From NCBI RefSeq assembly GCF_019740355.2, contig NZ_CP091819.1:1364001-1428000 (forward strand): a stretch of 64,000 nucleotides of DNA. The letters are read 5' to 3'. Shown here piece after piece: positions 19,002 through 28,312 of the stretch. The translations under genes and the position numbers were made by a program. The stretch's first letter is position 1; every line of letters begins with the position of its first letter. This DNA is from Paracrocinitomix mangrovi (lineage in GTDB: Bacteria; Bacteroidota; Bacteroidia; Flavobacteriales_D; Crocinitomicaceae). Under the pieces are notes generated by a model. The model was not told where the DNA came from and did not search any database. It saw only the letters and a program-made list of their open reading frames with translations.

Positions 19002-20141
19002 ATGAAAACGTTAATTAAAAATATGCTAATTGTGGCAATGTTAATTATTGCCCAATCATCAATAGCACAAACAGCCTTGGTTGGTCCTATCAACACTTTT
19101 AATGTAAATGCACATCCAACAACTGCATCCAAATTAGTTCGCATGGAATTGGTACAAAGAGAAAAATTCAATGTACTGGATGAATATGACATGTACGAAG
19201 TACAAAATCCGGAACAGTATGACAGTTGTTATTCAAAACTATGTCTTGTTGAATACGGAAAAGTATTGAATGCAGACCTGGTAATATCGGGATCAATAGA
19301 TAAGATTGGGCGCAAAATCATCATTACTCTTAAAATGATTGATGTAAACTCGGAAGAAGTGAAGAAAACTGTAAGCAGAGAATTTACAGATCAACAACAA
19401 GAGTTGCAAAGGATGATTGGAATTGTAGTTGACCAATTATTGGGAATTGATTCAGATCCTGAACTTGTAAAAAGGCTTGAATTTAAAAATGAAGTGATTA
19501 CCTCAACCAACGTAGGAAGAGTGAATAATTCGGGACCTAGAATGGGAGTTGGCTTTACCCACGGCAATATTGCTGAGTTCATGACAAGAGGTGAAGATCA
19601 AGGAGGTTTAGACATGGTTCCGGTAATGAGTAATTTGGGATATCAATTTGAAGCACAGTATGTTGGAACAGAAAACTTTTCTGCTCTATTTGAGATTATT
19701 CCAAGCTTTAATGGATTAGAACAGGGTAAGTTTATGCCAAATCTTGCTTTACTGAACGGATTCAGATTTGGGCAACAAGGATGGGAATTTGCTTTTGGAC
19801 CTAGTTTTGGCTTGAAGAAAATTTCTTGGGGATTTTTTGATACCCAAGGAATTTACGGTGAAGCTGGCAAATATTGGAGACAAGGTGATTTACATCCTGC
19901 AGGATTTGATGGATCGACATCTGCAATAGAAGAAAACGGATATTTTGTTGAAGAACATCTTGATGATAGAGGTGCAATAAAATTTAGCACAAGATGGGTC
20001 ATGGCTTTTGGTAGAACATTTAGGTCTGGGGCTTTGAATATCCCAGTAAACTTATTTTATTCCTCAAATCGTGGAGGAGGAATGGCAGGATTTAGTGTAG
20101 GATTCAATATAACCCGATCGAAAAAAAGCATAAACAGATAA
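19002..20141 (+). CDS. Secreted protein with CsgG/LpoB-like N-terminal domain, paralog 2
   Basis: About 379 residues from ATG 19002 (a TTG two codons earlier is ignored), opening with signal peptide MLIVAMLIIAQSSIAQ. It aligns with the preceding protein over its full length: VGPINTFNVNAHP, LVRMELVQREKFNVLDEYDMY, ADLVISGSIDKIGRKIIITLKMIDVNS, and the near-identical NVGRVNNSGPRMG, VPVMSNLGYQFEAQYVGTEN and LLNGFRFGQQGWEFAFGPSFG. The most divergent stretch lies about 60-100 residues before the C-terminus, where the two differ in length and composition. It begins 30 bp after paralog 1 and ends before a terminator, so the two form one transcription unit. Function unknown; likely an envelope complex. 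Confidence 0.8.
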   Translation: MKTLIKNMLIVAMLIIAQSSIAQTALVGPINTFNVNAHPTTASKLVRMELVQREKFNVLDEYDMYEVQNPEQYDSCYSKLCLVEYGKVLNADLVISGSIDKIGRKIIITLKMIDVNSEEVKKTVSREFTDQQQELQRMIGIVVDQLLGIDSDPELVKRLEFKNEVITSTNVGRVNNSGPRMGVGFTHGNIAEFMTRGEDQGGLDMVPVMSNLGYQFEAQYVGTENFSALFEIIPSFNGLEQGKFMPNLALLNGFRFGQQGWEFAFGPSFGLKKISWGFFDTQGIYGEAGKYWRQGDLHPAGFDGSTSAIEENGYFVEEHLDDRGAIKFSTRWVMAFGRTFRSGALNIPVNLFYSSNRGGGMAGFSVGFNITRSKKSINR

Positions 20142-20167
20142 ATTTTCATTCAATTTGTTTTTGTATT

Positions 20168-20207
20168 CCACCTCAAGCTCTTTTGTTTGGGGTGGTTTTC
20201 TTTTTTA
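20168..20207 (+). terminator. Rho-independent terminator after the paralog pair
   Basis: A 9-bp stem with one wobble pair (CCACCTCAA at 20168-20176, TTGGGGTGG at 20187-20195) is followed directly by TTTTCTTTTTT. It closes the two-gene paralog unit. Confidence 0.88.
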
Positions 20208-20219
20208 CCATTCATCAAT

Positions 20220-20244
20220 ATAATACCCCAGTTCCAGGTATTAT
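20220..20244. promoter_or_regulatory. Inverted repeat upstream of the M14 peptidase gene
   Basis: ATAATACC (20220-20227) and GGTATTAT (20237-20244) are perfect 8-bp arms with a 9-nt spacer. The site is 35 bp upstream of the ATG at 20279 and lacks a T-run. An operator is possible but unsupported by any known motif. Confidence 0.35.
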
Positions 20245-20278
20245 TCCGTAAATTGTAGCCACATTTTTGGTTTGAGTC

Positions 20279-22033
20279 ATGAAGATTTTTTACTTACTTA
20301 TATTCTTAGTTTCCTGTTACAGTGTATTAGGTCAGGCACCTTATACAAAAAATCAAACTTACACCTACGATCAGTTGCAGGATGAATACAGAATTCTTGA
20401 ACAAAATAATCCAAGATACTGTAAGCTAATTCAATTTGGAAAAAGTGATTTTGGGAAGAATATTCAACTCTTTATTATCAATAAGGATGGAAAATTCAAA
20501 AAAGAAGAATTTGGTAAAAAGACTGTTCTCCTAATCAATAACGCCATTCATCCGGGCGAACCATGTGGAGTTGATGCTTCAGTTAAATTGGCACAAGAAT
20601 TATTGGACAACCCAAAAAACATACCTGATAGCGTCATTATAGGAATTATTCCCATGTACAATGTCGGAGGTGCGCACAACAGAAATTGTTGTAGTAGAGC
20701 TAATCAAAATGGGCCTGAAGAATATGGCTTTAGAGGAAATGCAAAAAATCTTGATTTAAACCGTGACTACATAAAAGCTGACACCAAAAACACAAGAACT
20801 TTTTACAAGATTTTTCATTACCTAAACCCACATGTTTTTATAGATACTCACACCAGTGATGGAGCCGATTATCAATACACAATGACATTAATTACCAGCC
20901 AAATTGATAAGATGCATCCATTATTAGGAAATATGGTGAAGAAACAAATGAACCCTGTACTTTATGATGAAATGAAGAAAAGTAATTGGGAAATGATTCC
21001 GTATGTACATGGTATTAGAGGAACTCCGGATGATGGCATCAAAGACTTTCTTGAAACTCCCAGATTCTCTACAGGCTACACAAATTTATTCAACACTTTG
21101 AGTTTTGTTTCAGAAGCCCATATGCTCAAGAAATATGAAGATCGTGTATTATCTACATATTCACTTTTAAAAGTGATGATAAAGTATATGGATGATAACA
21201 GCTACAAACTATACAAATTGAAAGAAGAGGCTGATAAACAAACTGCTCAAATGGAATACATGCCAATTAACTGGGAATTGGATACCACCAAATTTGACAT
21301 GCTGCAATTCAAAGGTTATGAAGCTGAATATTCTAAAAGTGAAATCACAGGACAAAGAAAATTACACTACAATCAAGACAAACCTTACGACAAAGAAATA
21401 AGATATTTTAATCGATATGCAGTAATTGACAGTGTTAAAAGACCAACGTATTATATAATTCCACAGGCATGGCTTGATGTAATAGTTAGATTACAACTAA
21501 ATGATATTAAGATGTATCAAACAACTGAAGATCTTGAGCTTGAAACAGAAGTATATTATATTGATGATTACACCACAGTTTCTCATCCTTATGAAGGTCA
21601 TTATTTACACCGTAATACCACAGTTAGCAAGCAAATACAAACAATGACAATTCATAAAGGAGATTATGTTGTCCCAACCAATAATGCCAACGCACAATTC
21701 ATTGTACAAACGTTAGAACCACATGCGGTAGACAGCTATTTTGCATGGAATTATTTTGACGAAATTTTACAACAAAAAGAATGGTTTTCAGCTTATATTT
21801 TTGAAGAAACGGCAAAACAAATGTTGGCAGACAATCCTGAACTTAAAAAACAATTTGAAGCTAAGAAAAAAGCAGATGAGGAATTTGCTAATGATGCTTT
21901 CAGCCAACTTTATTACTTGTATAAATTATCAGACAATTACGAGCGTACCTATAATAGATATCCAATTTATAGATATATGAAACCGTTGAAAGAAAAAGAT
22001 ATTGAGGATGCTCGACTAATTATTTGTGGTTAA
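20279..22033 (+). CDS. M14-family zinc carboxypeptidase, secreted
   Basis: A 584-residue metallocarboxypeptidase with signal peptide (FYLLIFLVSCYSVLGQ). The zinc ligands are H91 and E94 in HPGEP and H191 in DTHTSDG; NRDY at 161-164 is the conserved substrate-binding segment and E279 in VSEAH is the likely general base. About 290 residues follow the catalytic domain without a recognisable T9SS sorting signal, so it is probably periplasmic. It would trim peptides, either dietary or from peptidoglycan; the specificity is not determined. The 3' end overlaps the convergent exporter gene by 18 bp. Confidence 0.9.
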   Translation: MKIFYLLIFLVSCYSVLGQAPYTKNQTYTYDQLQDEYRILEQNNPRYCKLIQFGKSDFGKNIQLFIINKDGKFKKEEFGKKTVLLINNAIHPGEPCGVDASVKLAQELLDNPKNIPDSVIIGIIPMYNVGGAHNRNCCSRANQNGPEEYGFRGNAKNLDLNRDYIKADTKNTRTFYKIFHYLNPHVFIDTHTSDGADYQYTMTLITSQIDKMHPLLGNMVKKQMNPVLYDEMKKSNWEMIPYVHGIRGTPDDGIKDFLETPRFSTGYTNLFNTLSFVSEAHMLKKYEDRVLSTYSLLKVMIKYMDDNSYKLYKLKEEADKQTAQMEYMPINWELDTTKFDMLQFKGYEAEYSKSEITGQRKLHYNQDKPYDKEIRYFNRYAVIDSVKRPTYYIIPQAWLDVIVRLQLNDIKMYQTTEDLELETEVYYIDDYTTVSHPYEGHYLHRNTTVSKQIQTMTIHKGDYVVPTNNANAQFIVQTLEPHAVDSYFAWNYFDEILQQKEWFSAYIFEETAKQMLADNPELKKQFEAKKKADEEFANDAFSQLYYLYKLSDNYERTYNRYPIYRYMKPLKEKDIEDARLIICG

Positions 22034-24307
22034 TTCCTTTTGTTTCTTTTTACGGGGTTTAAAGAAATAAATTAACAAGACCGGTAAAAAGAATAAGTCT
22101 GCTATCAATGCAAAAATCAGTACGCAAGAAATTAATAAGCCAATAAAGAATGTTCCTAAAAAATCAGAGAACATTAACATTAAGAAACCGGCTATTAAAA
22201 TGATAGTTGTTAAAACAATAGCTCTACCTGTAGACAAGAATGATCTTCTTAACGCCAACATCATTGGTTTCCCTTTATCCAACTCTATTTTTAACTTGCT
22301 CATAAAGTGAATTGTATCATCCACCGCAATACCAAATGATATAGTAAACACAAGTGCCGTAGACACTTTCAACTCAATTCCTGCAAAACCTAAAAGCGCT
22401 CCCAACATCAACATAGGAAGTATATTCGGAATCATGGCTATGATTACCATCTTAAAAGATCTAAATAAGAATCCCATTAACAAAGAAACTATCCCTACAG
22501 CCAATGCTAAACCACTGAATAAACTTGAAGACAATCTACTCATGTTGATATCCAAAAGATGGCCTGTTCCGGTTATTTTAAACTCAACCAAATCTGTATC
22601 AATTTCACTATCAATAAAGCCCTTCAACGCTTTATTCATTTCTGTAATCTTGATCATACCAACATCTCCAATTGAGCTGGAAATTCTGCCATAATGCTCT
22701 GTCGAATCAACAATAACAGATAATGCTCCCGATCTGTCAAATTTCTTAAACTGCTCAATATATTTATCAGCTTCTTCCTCTGTCGGAAATTTATAATACT
22801 TCTTTTGTCCACCATGATTGGTTCGATTAGCAACCTTCAACATTGAAACAATCGAAAAAGCATTATCAACTTGATAATTCTCTTCAAGGTAGTTTTGCAT
22901 TTTATCAATTTCTTGCAAAACTTCATAGTCAAAGATTGATTTATCATCATCCTTAACCTTAATTGACATTTCAAAAGGTCTCAATCCGGCAAACTGATCA
23001 TTAAAATATTGATAAGTCTGTCTGAGCTCATTGTCTTTTTTCAAATCCTCTAGAAGAAAATAATCGTTTATTACAAGTGTACTTCCGTAAATACTTACCC
23101 CGAATAAAATAGTAAACCCAATTAACAACCTCTTTTTATACTTCAGTAACCATAAAAAAGAAGGATGAAGAATTTTGTACCAAAAAGTTTGATTGTATTG
23201 TTTTCCTGAAATTTTAGGCATTTTGGTCAACACCAACAATGATGGCAACAAAGTATATGCTAAAATAAAAGCTAACACTACCCCAATTGCAGTGTAGGTT
23301 CCAAATGCTTGTACAGGCTGCATATCCACCATCAATAAGGTCAAAAACCCAACAGCCGTGGTTAATGAAGTAAGCAAGGTTGCTTTTCCAACCTCTTTAT
23401 ATGCTGATAAAATCGCATCCTTCTTTGACTTTCCTAATCTCAATTCATCCAGATATTTTGATACCAAATGCATCACATCTGACATGGCCACCACAAAAAT
23501 AATTGAAGGTAAAGTTGTTAGAATTAAATTAATAGGCTCGTTCACCAAGCCCATAAATCCAACAATCCAAACCATTGAAGCTCCAACAATGGTCAATGGT
23601 ACCCATAAGCCCCAAACTGACCTGAAAGTAAATACCAAAAAGATCATCACTAAAATGAATGAAAGCCCAATAAAAAACAGGGTTTCATTAATCATCTGAT
23701 TTACATAATAACCCATCCCAACACTTCTTCCTGCATATTTGGCATCTTGAAATTTGTACTTTTCCAGCAACAAATCAATGTTGTCAACTAACTGATCACA
23801 ACTACTTTTTGATAGATTTTCTTGATGTCTAATATTGATCAATATCGCGGTACCATCCTTATCAACAAAGGTGTTGGCTATTTCAGGATGTGAGTAAATT
23901 CTGGCTGAATCCTTTTCATACTTTTCAGGATTATCAATATGCACATATGGCCTGCTCATTACAGCTGCAGAAAATGGCGTTTTGACGTACTCTTCCATGT
24001 GTGTAACACATTGAACACTAACTACCATTGTATCCTCAGCTAACTCATCAACAAAATCTCGAGCTTTTGTCAGGAATTCTTTATCAAAAATGCTTGGCTC
24101 ATTTATGAGGGCAACAAAGATGAAATCATTATCGGTTTCAAATCTTGATCTGTGTTCCTCATAAAAAGTAGTTTCAGGATCACTTTTAGAGAAAAATGCC
24201 TCAAAATCAAAGTCAAATCGAACATTTGCGATTTTAATACCAAATAATACACTTAGCAGTATTACTGCGATTAAAGTGATTGTGGCTATATTTTTTAGTC
24301 TTCCCAA
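22016..24307 (-). CDS. MMPL/RND-superfamily exporter
   Basis: A 763-residue inner-membrane protein with two homologous halves, each with one TM helix, a large periplasmic loop and five TM helices. The TM4-like acidic motif appears as AMSDVMHLVSKY in the first half and FGIAVDDTIHFMSKL in the second, the proton-relay positions of this family. It is shorter than the AcrB-type pump in this window and no adaptor is adjacent, so it resembles MMPL or HpnN-type lipid exporters. The cargo is unknown. The C-terminus is basic (KPRKKKQKE). Its 3' end overlaps the M14 gene on the other strand by 18 bp. Confidence 0.88.
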   Translation of the reverse strand: MGRLKNIATITLIAVILLSVLFGIKIANVRFDFDFEAFFSKSDPETTFYEEHRSRFETDNDFIFVALINEPSIFDKEFLTKARDFVDELAEDTMVVSVQCVTHMEEYVKTPFSAAVMSRPYVHIDNPEKYEKDSARIYSHPEIANTFVDKDGTAILINIRHQENLSKSSCDQLVDNIDLLLEKYKFQDAKYAGRSVGMGYYVNQMINETLFFIGLSFILVMIFLVFTFRSVWGLWVPLTIVGASMVWIVGFMGLVNEPINLILTTLPSIIFVVAMSDVMHLVSKYLDELRLGKSKKDAILSAYKEVGKATLLTSLTTAVGFLTLLMVDMQPVQAFGTYTAIGVVLAFILAYTLLPSLLVLTKMPKISGKQYNQTFWYKILHPSFLWLLKYKKRLLIGFTILFGVSIYGSTLVINDYFLLEDLKKDNELRQTYQYFNDQFAGLRPFEMSIKVKDDDKSIFDYEVLQEIDKMQNYLEENYQVDNAFSIVSMLKVANRTNHGGQKKYYKFPTEEEADKYIEQFKKFDRSGALSVIVDSTEHYGRISSSIGDVGMIKITEMNKALKGFIDSEIDTDLVEFKITGTGHLLDINMSRLSSSLFSGLALAVGIVSLLMGFLFRSFKMVIIAMIPNILPMLMLGALLGFAGIELKVSTALVFTISFGIAVDDTIHFMSKLKIELDKGKPMMLALRRSFLSTGRAIVLTTIILIAGFLMLMFSDFLGTFFIGLLISCVLIFALIADLFFLPVLLIYFFKPRKKKQKELTTNN

Positions 24308-24379
24308 CCTTAAGAGTTATTTTTTCGTCAACAAATTTGTACATTTAGACGCTAATACAATCTATAAAACCGAATAAAT

Positions 24380-25396
24380 ATGAAAAAAGTTTTACTCTCT
24401 TGCTTGAGTTTAATTGGACTGACTGCTGTGGCTCAAACCTATACGGTGGATGACACATTATCTGCAGGTGATGCCCAACTATATTACACTGCTGATAGTA
24501 GTGCTGCAAATTTGAATAGTGTTACTGGAACAGGTGTTACCTGGGATTACAGTAATCTTTGGGCTTATAATGGCGCAACGAATTATGACACAGTGAAAAA
24601 TGCTGTTGATTCTCCAGATTACGGAGATTACTCAGATGCTGATTACTGGGATGATTTGGACGGAGGAGCAAACCAATATTTCAAAAACTTTGCTGACTCA
24701 GTTTTGTCATACGGATTTAAATTTACTGTTGACGGTAACGTTGTTAAAGTAATGCATAATGTGGATCCATTAAAATTGATGGCTTTACCAATGTCTTATG
24801 GAGACACATATACTGATTCAACTTACGGAACAGCTGATGTTTACGGAAGTCCTGCTGCAACTGAAGGAGATGTAGTTGTTACTGCTGACGGTACAGGTAC
24901 TTTAGAATTAGGTGGTACTACTTTTACTAATGTGATCAGAATCAAATTAGTTGAGACAATTGGTACTACAGTTACTTTGCCTCCACCATTGAATACAGTT
25001 TCAGGAACTGTAACAAGAACAATGTATCAATATTACGACTTGGCTAACCAAAACGAACCAATCTTAATTCACGCTACAATTTATGTTGCAAGTGGATTAT
25101 TTAATGGAGGTTACTCAGCAGTATATTCATCAGTTGCTTTGCCAATTTTAGGAGTAGATCAAGAAAAGATTGAGACTTTAGAGATTTATCCTAACCCTGC
25201 AAACAACTTTGTAACAGTTAAATCTGACAACGTTGATGAATTGGTTATTATGAATGCTTTAGGGCAAACAGTTATGACTGTAATCAAACCTCAATCAATT
25301 GAAAAAATAGATGTGTCTGAATACAACACAGGAGTTTATTTTATCCAGTTGAAAAAAGGAAATGCCACTAAAACTCAAAAATTGATTGTAAAATAA
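24380..25396 (+). CDS. T9SS type A sorting domain-containing secreted protein
   Basis: A 338-residue protein with a signal peptide (VLLSCLSLIGLTAVAQ), a beta-rich middle of no recognised family, and a C-terminal T9SS type A sorting domain of about 75 residues (LEIYPNPANNFVTV, IMNALGQTV, IDVSEYNTGVYFIQLK, KLIVK). It should therefore be exported across the outer membrane and either anchored or released. Many Asp and Gly residues in the middle (VDSPDYGDYSDADYW) could bind calcium. It is monocistronic, bounded by the divergent exporter gene and a terminator. Confidence 0.88.
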   Translation: MKKVLLSCLSLIGLTAVAQTYTVDDTLSAGDAQLYYTADSSAANLNSVTGTGVTWDYSNLWAYNGATNYDTVKNAVDSPDYGDYSDADYWDDLDGGANQYFKNFADSVLSYGFKFTVDGNVVKVMHNVDPLKLMALPMSYGDTYTDSTYGTADVYGSPAATEGDVVVTADGTGTLELGGTTFTNVIRIKLVETIGTTVTLPPPLNTVSGTVTRTMYQYYDLANQNEPILIHATIYVASGLFNGGYSAVYSSVALPILGVDQEKIETLEIYPNPANNFVTVKSDNVDELVIMNALGQTVMTVIKPQSIEKIDVSEYNTGVYFIQLKKGNATKTQKLIVK

Positions 25397-25419
25397 TTTT
25401 TAGAAATAATTAGTATTTG

Positions 25420-25452
25420 AATCCCTCCGATTATTTCGGGGGGATTTTTTTT
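25420..25452 (+). terminator. Rho-independent terminator after the T9SS cargo gene
   Basis: The stem ATCCCTCCGA / TCGGGGGGAT (one wobble) with loop TTATT is followed by eight or more T residues. It ends 17 bp before the tsaC start. Confidence 0.88.
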
Positions 25453-25456
25453 GTTT

Positions 25457-25464
25457 TAAATTTG
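25457..25464 (+). promoter_or_regulatory. -7 element giving a probably leaderless tsaC mRNA
   Basis: TAAATTTG matches TAnnTTTG and ends 4 bp before the tsaC ATG at 25469, so transcription would begin at or next to the start codon. It is isolated from upstream transcription by the terminator at 25420. Confidence 0.45.
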
Positions 25465-25468
25465 CAAA

Positions 25469-26044
25469 ATGATCGAAGATCAAATCAAAAAAGAAGCAAA
25501 TAAAGCCGCCGAAGTTATCAAGAAAGGCGGTGTCATACTTTACCCTACAGATACTGTATGGGGACTAGGTTGTGACCCTAAAAATGACAGTGCAATTGAA
25601 AAAATTCTTGACATAAAAAATCGTCCTGAAGGTAAAAGCATGATCATGTTGGTACCTGATCAAAGATTATTACAACGATATGTTAAAGATATACCTGAAG
25701 TATGCTTTGATTTAATTGACTACAGTGTAAAACCTCTAACTATTGTTTACCCAAATGGACAATATGTTTCGGATAAGGTGATGGCAGAAGATGGTTCGTT
25801 GGCCATAAGACTAACCAAGGATCCTTTTTGTACTTCTTTGATGAATACGCTTAAGTCAGGAATTACTTCTACCTCAGCAAATTTATCAGGACAAGTAACT
25901 CCCACTTTATTTTCTGATATAACTCTTGAAATTTTAGGAGCTGTAGATTATGTAGTAGATTTGCCAGATTACAAAGGTTCTTTAACTCCTTCTCAAATCA
26001 TTAAAGTGAAGGAAAATGGGGAATTTCAGATAATTAGAAAATAA
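25469..26044 (+). CDS. tsaC: L-threonylcarbamoyladenylate synthase (TsaC/Sua5/YrdC family)
   Basis: A 191-residue cytoplasmic enzyme that makes threonylcarbamoyl-AMP from threonine, bicarbonate and ATP for t6A37 modification of ANN-decoding tRNAs. Family signatures are GGVILYPTDTVWGLGCDP (residues about 20-37), KNRPEGKSMIMLV (about 50-62), SLAIRLTKDPF and STSANLSGQ. The length fits the single-domain TsaC form without the Sua5 C-terminal extension. The stop is immediately followed by the GTG start of the CCA-adding enzyme, so two tRNA-maturation genes are coupled. Confidence 0.95.
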   Translation: MIEDQIKKEANKAAEVIKKGGVILYPTDTVWGLGCDPKNDSAIEKILDIKNRPEGKSMIMLVPDQRLLQRYVKDIPEVCFDLIDYSVKPLTIVYPNGQYVSDKVMAEDGSLAIRLTKDPFCTSLMNTLKSGITSTSANLSGQVTPTLFSDITLEILGAVDYVVDLPDYKGSLTPSQIIKVKENGEFQIIRK

Positions 26045-27466
26045 GTGAATTTAAAGGAACATCTAAAACACAAAATTTTTCATGCCATTTCAGATGTTGC
26101 TACTGAGCGTGGTACTTCTGTATTCGTAATAGGTGGTTATGTGCGTGATTTGCTTTTAAAACGCCCATCAAAAGATATTGACTTTGTTGTTTTAGGTAAC
26201 GGTCTTGAATTCGCTGCTGCTGTAGCTGAAAAGCTAGCTATTCAAAAAGTAGCATATTATAAGAACTTTGGAACTGCAGCATTTGTATTTGATGACTTGG
26301 AAATAGAATTTGTTGGTGCACGTAAAGAATCCTACAGCAGAGATTCAAGAAAACCCATTGTTGAAAATGGCACATTGCAAGACGATCAAAACAGAAGAGA
26401 TTTTACAATAAACGCTTTGGCCATAAGTCTTAACAAAAGTAGCTTTGGTGAAGTACTTGATCCGTTCAACGGGCTAGAAGATCTAGAGAATAAAATTATT
26501 AGAACGCCACTTGAACCTGATCAAACCTATTCAGATGATCCGTTGCGCATGATGCGTGCCATAAGATTTGCTACTCAGTTGAACTTTAAAATTGAACAAT
26601 CCTCTTTAGAATCAATTGAGAAAAATGCTAAACGTTTGGAGATTATCTCCATGGAAAGAATTATTACAGAATTCAATAAAATAGTTTTAGCAGACAAACC
26701 ATCTATTGGTATATCCTTACTTTTTGACACCAAATTATTGCACCAATTCTTTCCTGAAATGGTTGCATTGCAAGGTGTTGATACGAAAAATGGTTTATCT
26801 CACAAAGACAACTTTTACCACACGCTTGAAGTACTGGACAATATATGTGAAAACACTGATGATTTGTGGCTTAGATGGTCAGCAATAATGCACGATATAG
26901 CCAAACCAAAAACCAAAAGATTCAATGATAAAGTTGGTTGGACATTTCATGGCCATGAAGATTTAGGAGCAAAAATGACTCCCAAAATATTCAAAAGGCT
27001 AAAGCTTCCTATGGACGCTAAAATGAAGTATGTTCAAAAACTTGTCCGTCTTCATTTGAGACCAATTGCTTTAGTAAGTGGCTCTGTTACCGATACTGCA
27101 ATAAGAAGACTTTTGTTTGAAGCAGGAGATGACATTGATGATTTGATGACTTTATGCAATGCTGATATAACTTCAAAAAATGAGTATAAAGTTCAAAAAT
27201 ACAGAGCCAATTTTGAAAAAGTAAGGACGAAATTAACTGAAGTTGAAGAAAAAGATCAAATTAGAAACTTTCAGCCTCCAATATCAGGTAGTGAGATAAT
27301 GAACATTTTTCAACTTGAACCTAGCAAGGTTGTAGGCGAGTTAAAAAACGAAATTAAAGAAGCCATTCTTGAAGGTAAAATCAAAAATAACTACAACGAA
27401 GCCTACGAGTTATTAATCTCATTAGCAGATGATAAAGGATTAAAAATTCCTAATCGCTCAAAATAA
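26045..27466 (+). CDS. cca: CCA tRNA nucleotidyltransferase / poly(A) polymerase family with HD domain
   Basis: A 473-residue class II nucleotidyltransferase. The head-domain signature GGYVRDLLLKRPSKDIDFVV (residues about 30-49) holds the two catalytic Asp residues; RRDFTINALAI and DPLRMMRAIRFATQL follow, then an HD domain (WSAIMHDIAKPKTK, FHGHEDLGA) in the C-terminal half. It adds or repairs the 3' CCA end of tRNAs. The start is GTG at 26045, with zero spacing after the tsaC stop; the first downstream in-frame ATG would cut into the catalytic domain. Confidence 0.94.
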   Translation: MNLKEHLKHKIFHAISDVATERGTSVFVIGGYVRDLLLKRPSKDIDFVVLGNGLEFAAAVAEKLAIQKVAYYKNFGTAAFVFDDLEIEFVGARKESYSRDSRKPIVENGTLQDDQNRRDFTINALAISLNKSSFGEVLDPFNGLEDLENKIIRTPLEPDQTYSDDPLRMMRAIRFATQLNFKIEQSSLESIEKNAKRLEIISMERIITEFNKIVLADKPSIGISLLFDTKLLHQFFPEMVALQGVDTKNGLSHKDNFYHTLEVLDNICENTDDLWLRWSAIMHDIAKPKTKRFNDKVGWTFHGHEDLGAKMTPKIFKRLKLPMDAKMKYVQKLVRLHLRPIALVSGSVTDTAIRRLLFEAGDDIDDLMTLCNADITSKNEYKVQKYRANFEKVRTKLTEVEEKDQIRNFQPPISGSEIMNIFQLEPSKVVGELKNEIKEAILEGKIKNNYNEAYELLISLADDKGLKIPNRSK

Positions 27467-27573
27467 TTCCTAAAGTCAAATCTCAACTTTTGGCTGTGAA
27501 TAACTATTGAGAAAATCCCTTAACATTAAATTAATTCAGAATAATTTTACACCTTGAAAGGTATTATAATTTT

Positions 27574-28119
27574 ATGTTCGGGAATCTGATCAGAAAAAAA
27601 ATTGACGCGGATAGGTTATCCAATGTTTTTGTGAACTCTATAATTGAAGTTACTGAATTTGGCTTTAAGGATATTGAAGAGATGATCAAGGAAGATCCTG
27701 CTTTTGTTCGCATGCCTACAATAAATGGACAACAAGAGGATAACTTCATGCTGATTGTGATTGTTGGAAATTTAGAATACCTGGATAGCAAGTTTGAACC
27801 TGAAGAATCTGTTGAATTAAAAAGAAAGATTATTGAAAAATTTGCTAAGATTTTTGAAGTATCCTATGCAGATTTTGATGCACTTTTAAATGAAACTAAA
27901 AGCTTTATCTCTTCTGTTAATCACCCTTCTAAAAACATACTTTACGGAATGTCCAAAGCTGTTTTCCACAAGTTTGAATTAAACGATTATCAAGAGGATT
28001 ATTTCAAATCTATGAAAACTCCTAATCCTTTATTCCTCAAAAGGATGGATGAAATAATGACACACTTCATCTGGGATTGGGATCAGTTTTTGAAAAAGCA
28101 TAAATTCAACATGAATTAG
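27574..28119 (+). CDS. Conserved-type hypothetical helical protein
   Basis: A 181-residue soluble protein without signal peptide or membrane segment. I do not recognise it. It is predicted mostly helical, begins MFGNLIRKKIDADRLSNVFVNSI, has a hydrophobic strand pair in the middle (NFMLIVIVGNLEYL) and ends in an aromatic-rich helix (HFIWDWDQFLKKHKF). It stands 107 bp after cca and 193 bp before the subtilisin gene, so it may be monocistronic. Codon use matches its neighbours. Confidence 0.75.
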   Translation: MFGNLIRKKIDADRLSNVFVNSIIEVTEFGFKDIEEMIKEDPAFVRMPTINGQQEDNFMLIVIVGNLEYLDSKFEPEESVELKRKIIEKFAKIFEVSYADFDALLNETKSFISSVNHPSKNILYGMSKAVFHKFELNDYQEDYFKSMKTPNPLFLKRMDEIMTHFIWDWDQFLKKHKFNMN

Positions 28120-28312
28120 AATTATTGTTCTATTCATAATTCTGTTTATTTATTAACAATTAAGAAGATTTCAAGTAAAAATCTGTACATTAGGTCGCCT
28201 TTTTGAAAAACTGAGCTATTACCAGTAATTCATTTGGGTATTGATCTGTAGATGTTAATGTAGCTACTACTTCATCCAACAAATCAATAACAATACACCT
28301 AAACATTAAACT

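Noticed and set aside
22016-22033. 18-bp overlap of M14 and exporter genes as a frameshift sign
   Set aside because: Both genes end in intact family-length frames on opposite strands; convergent overlaps also occur at 11722 and 52258.
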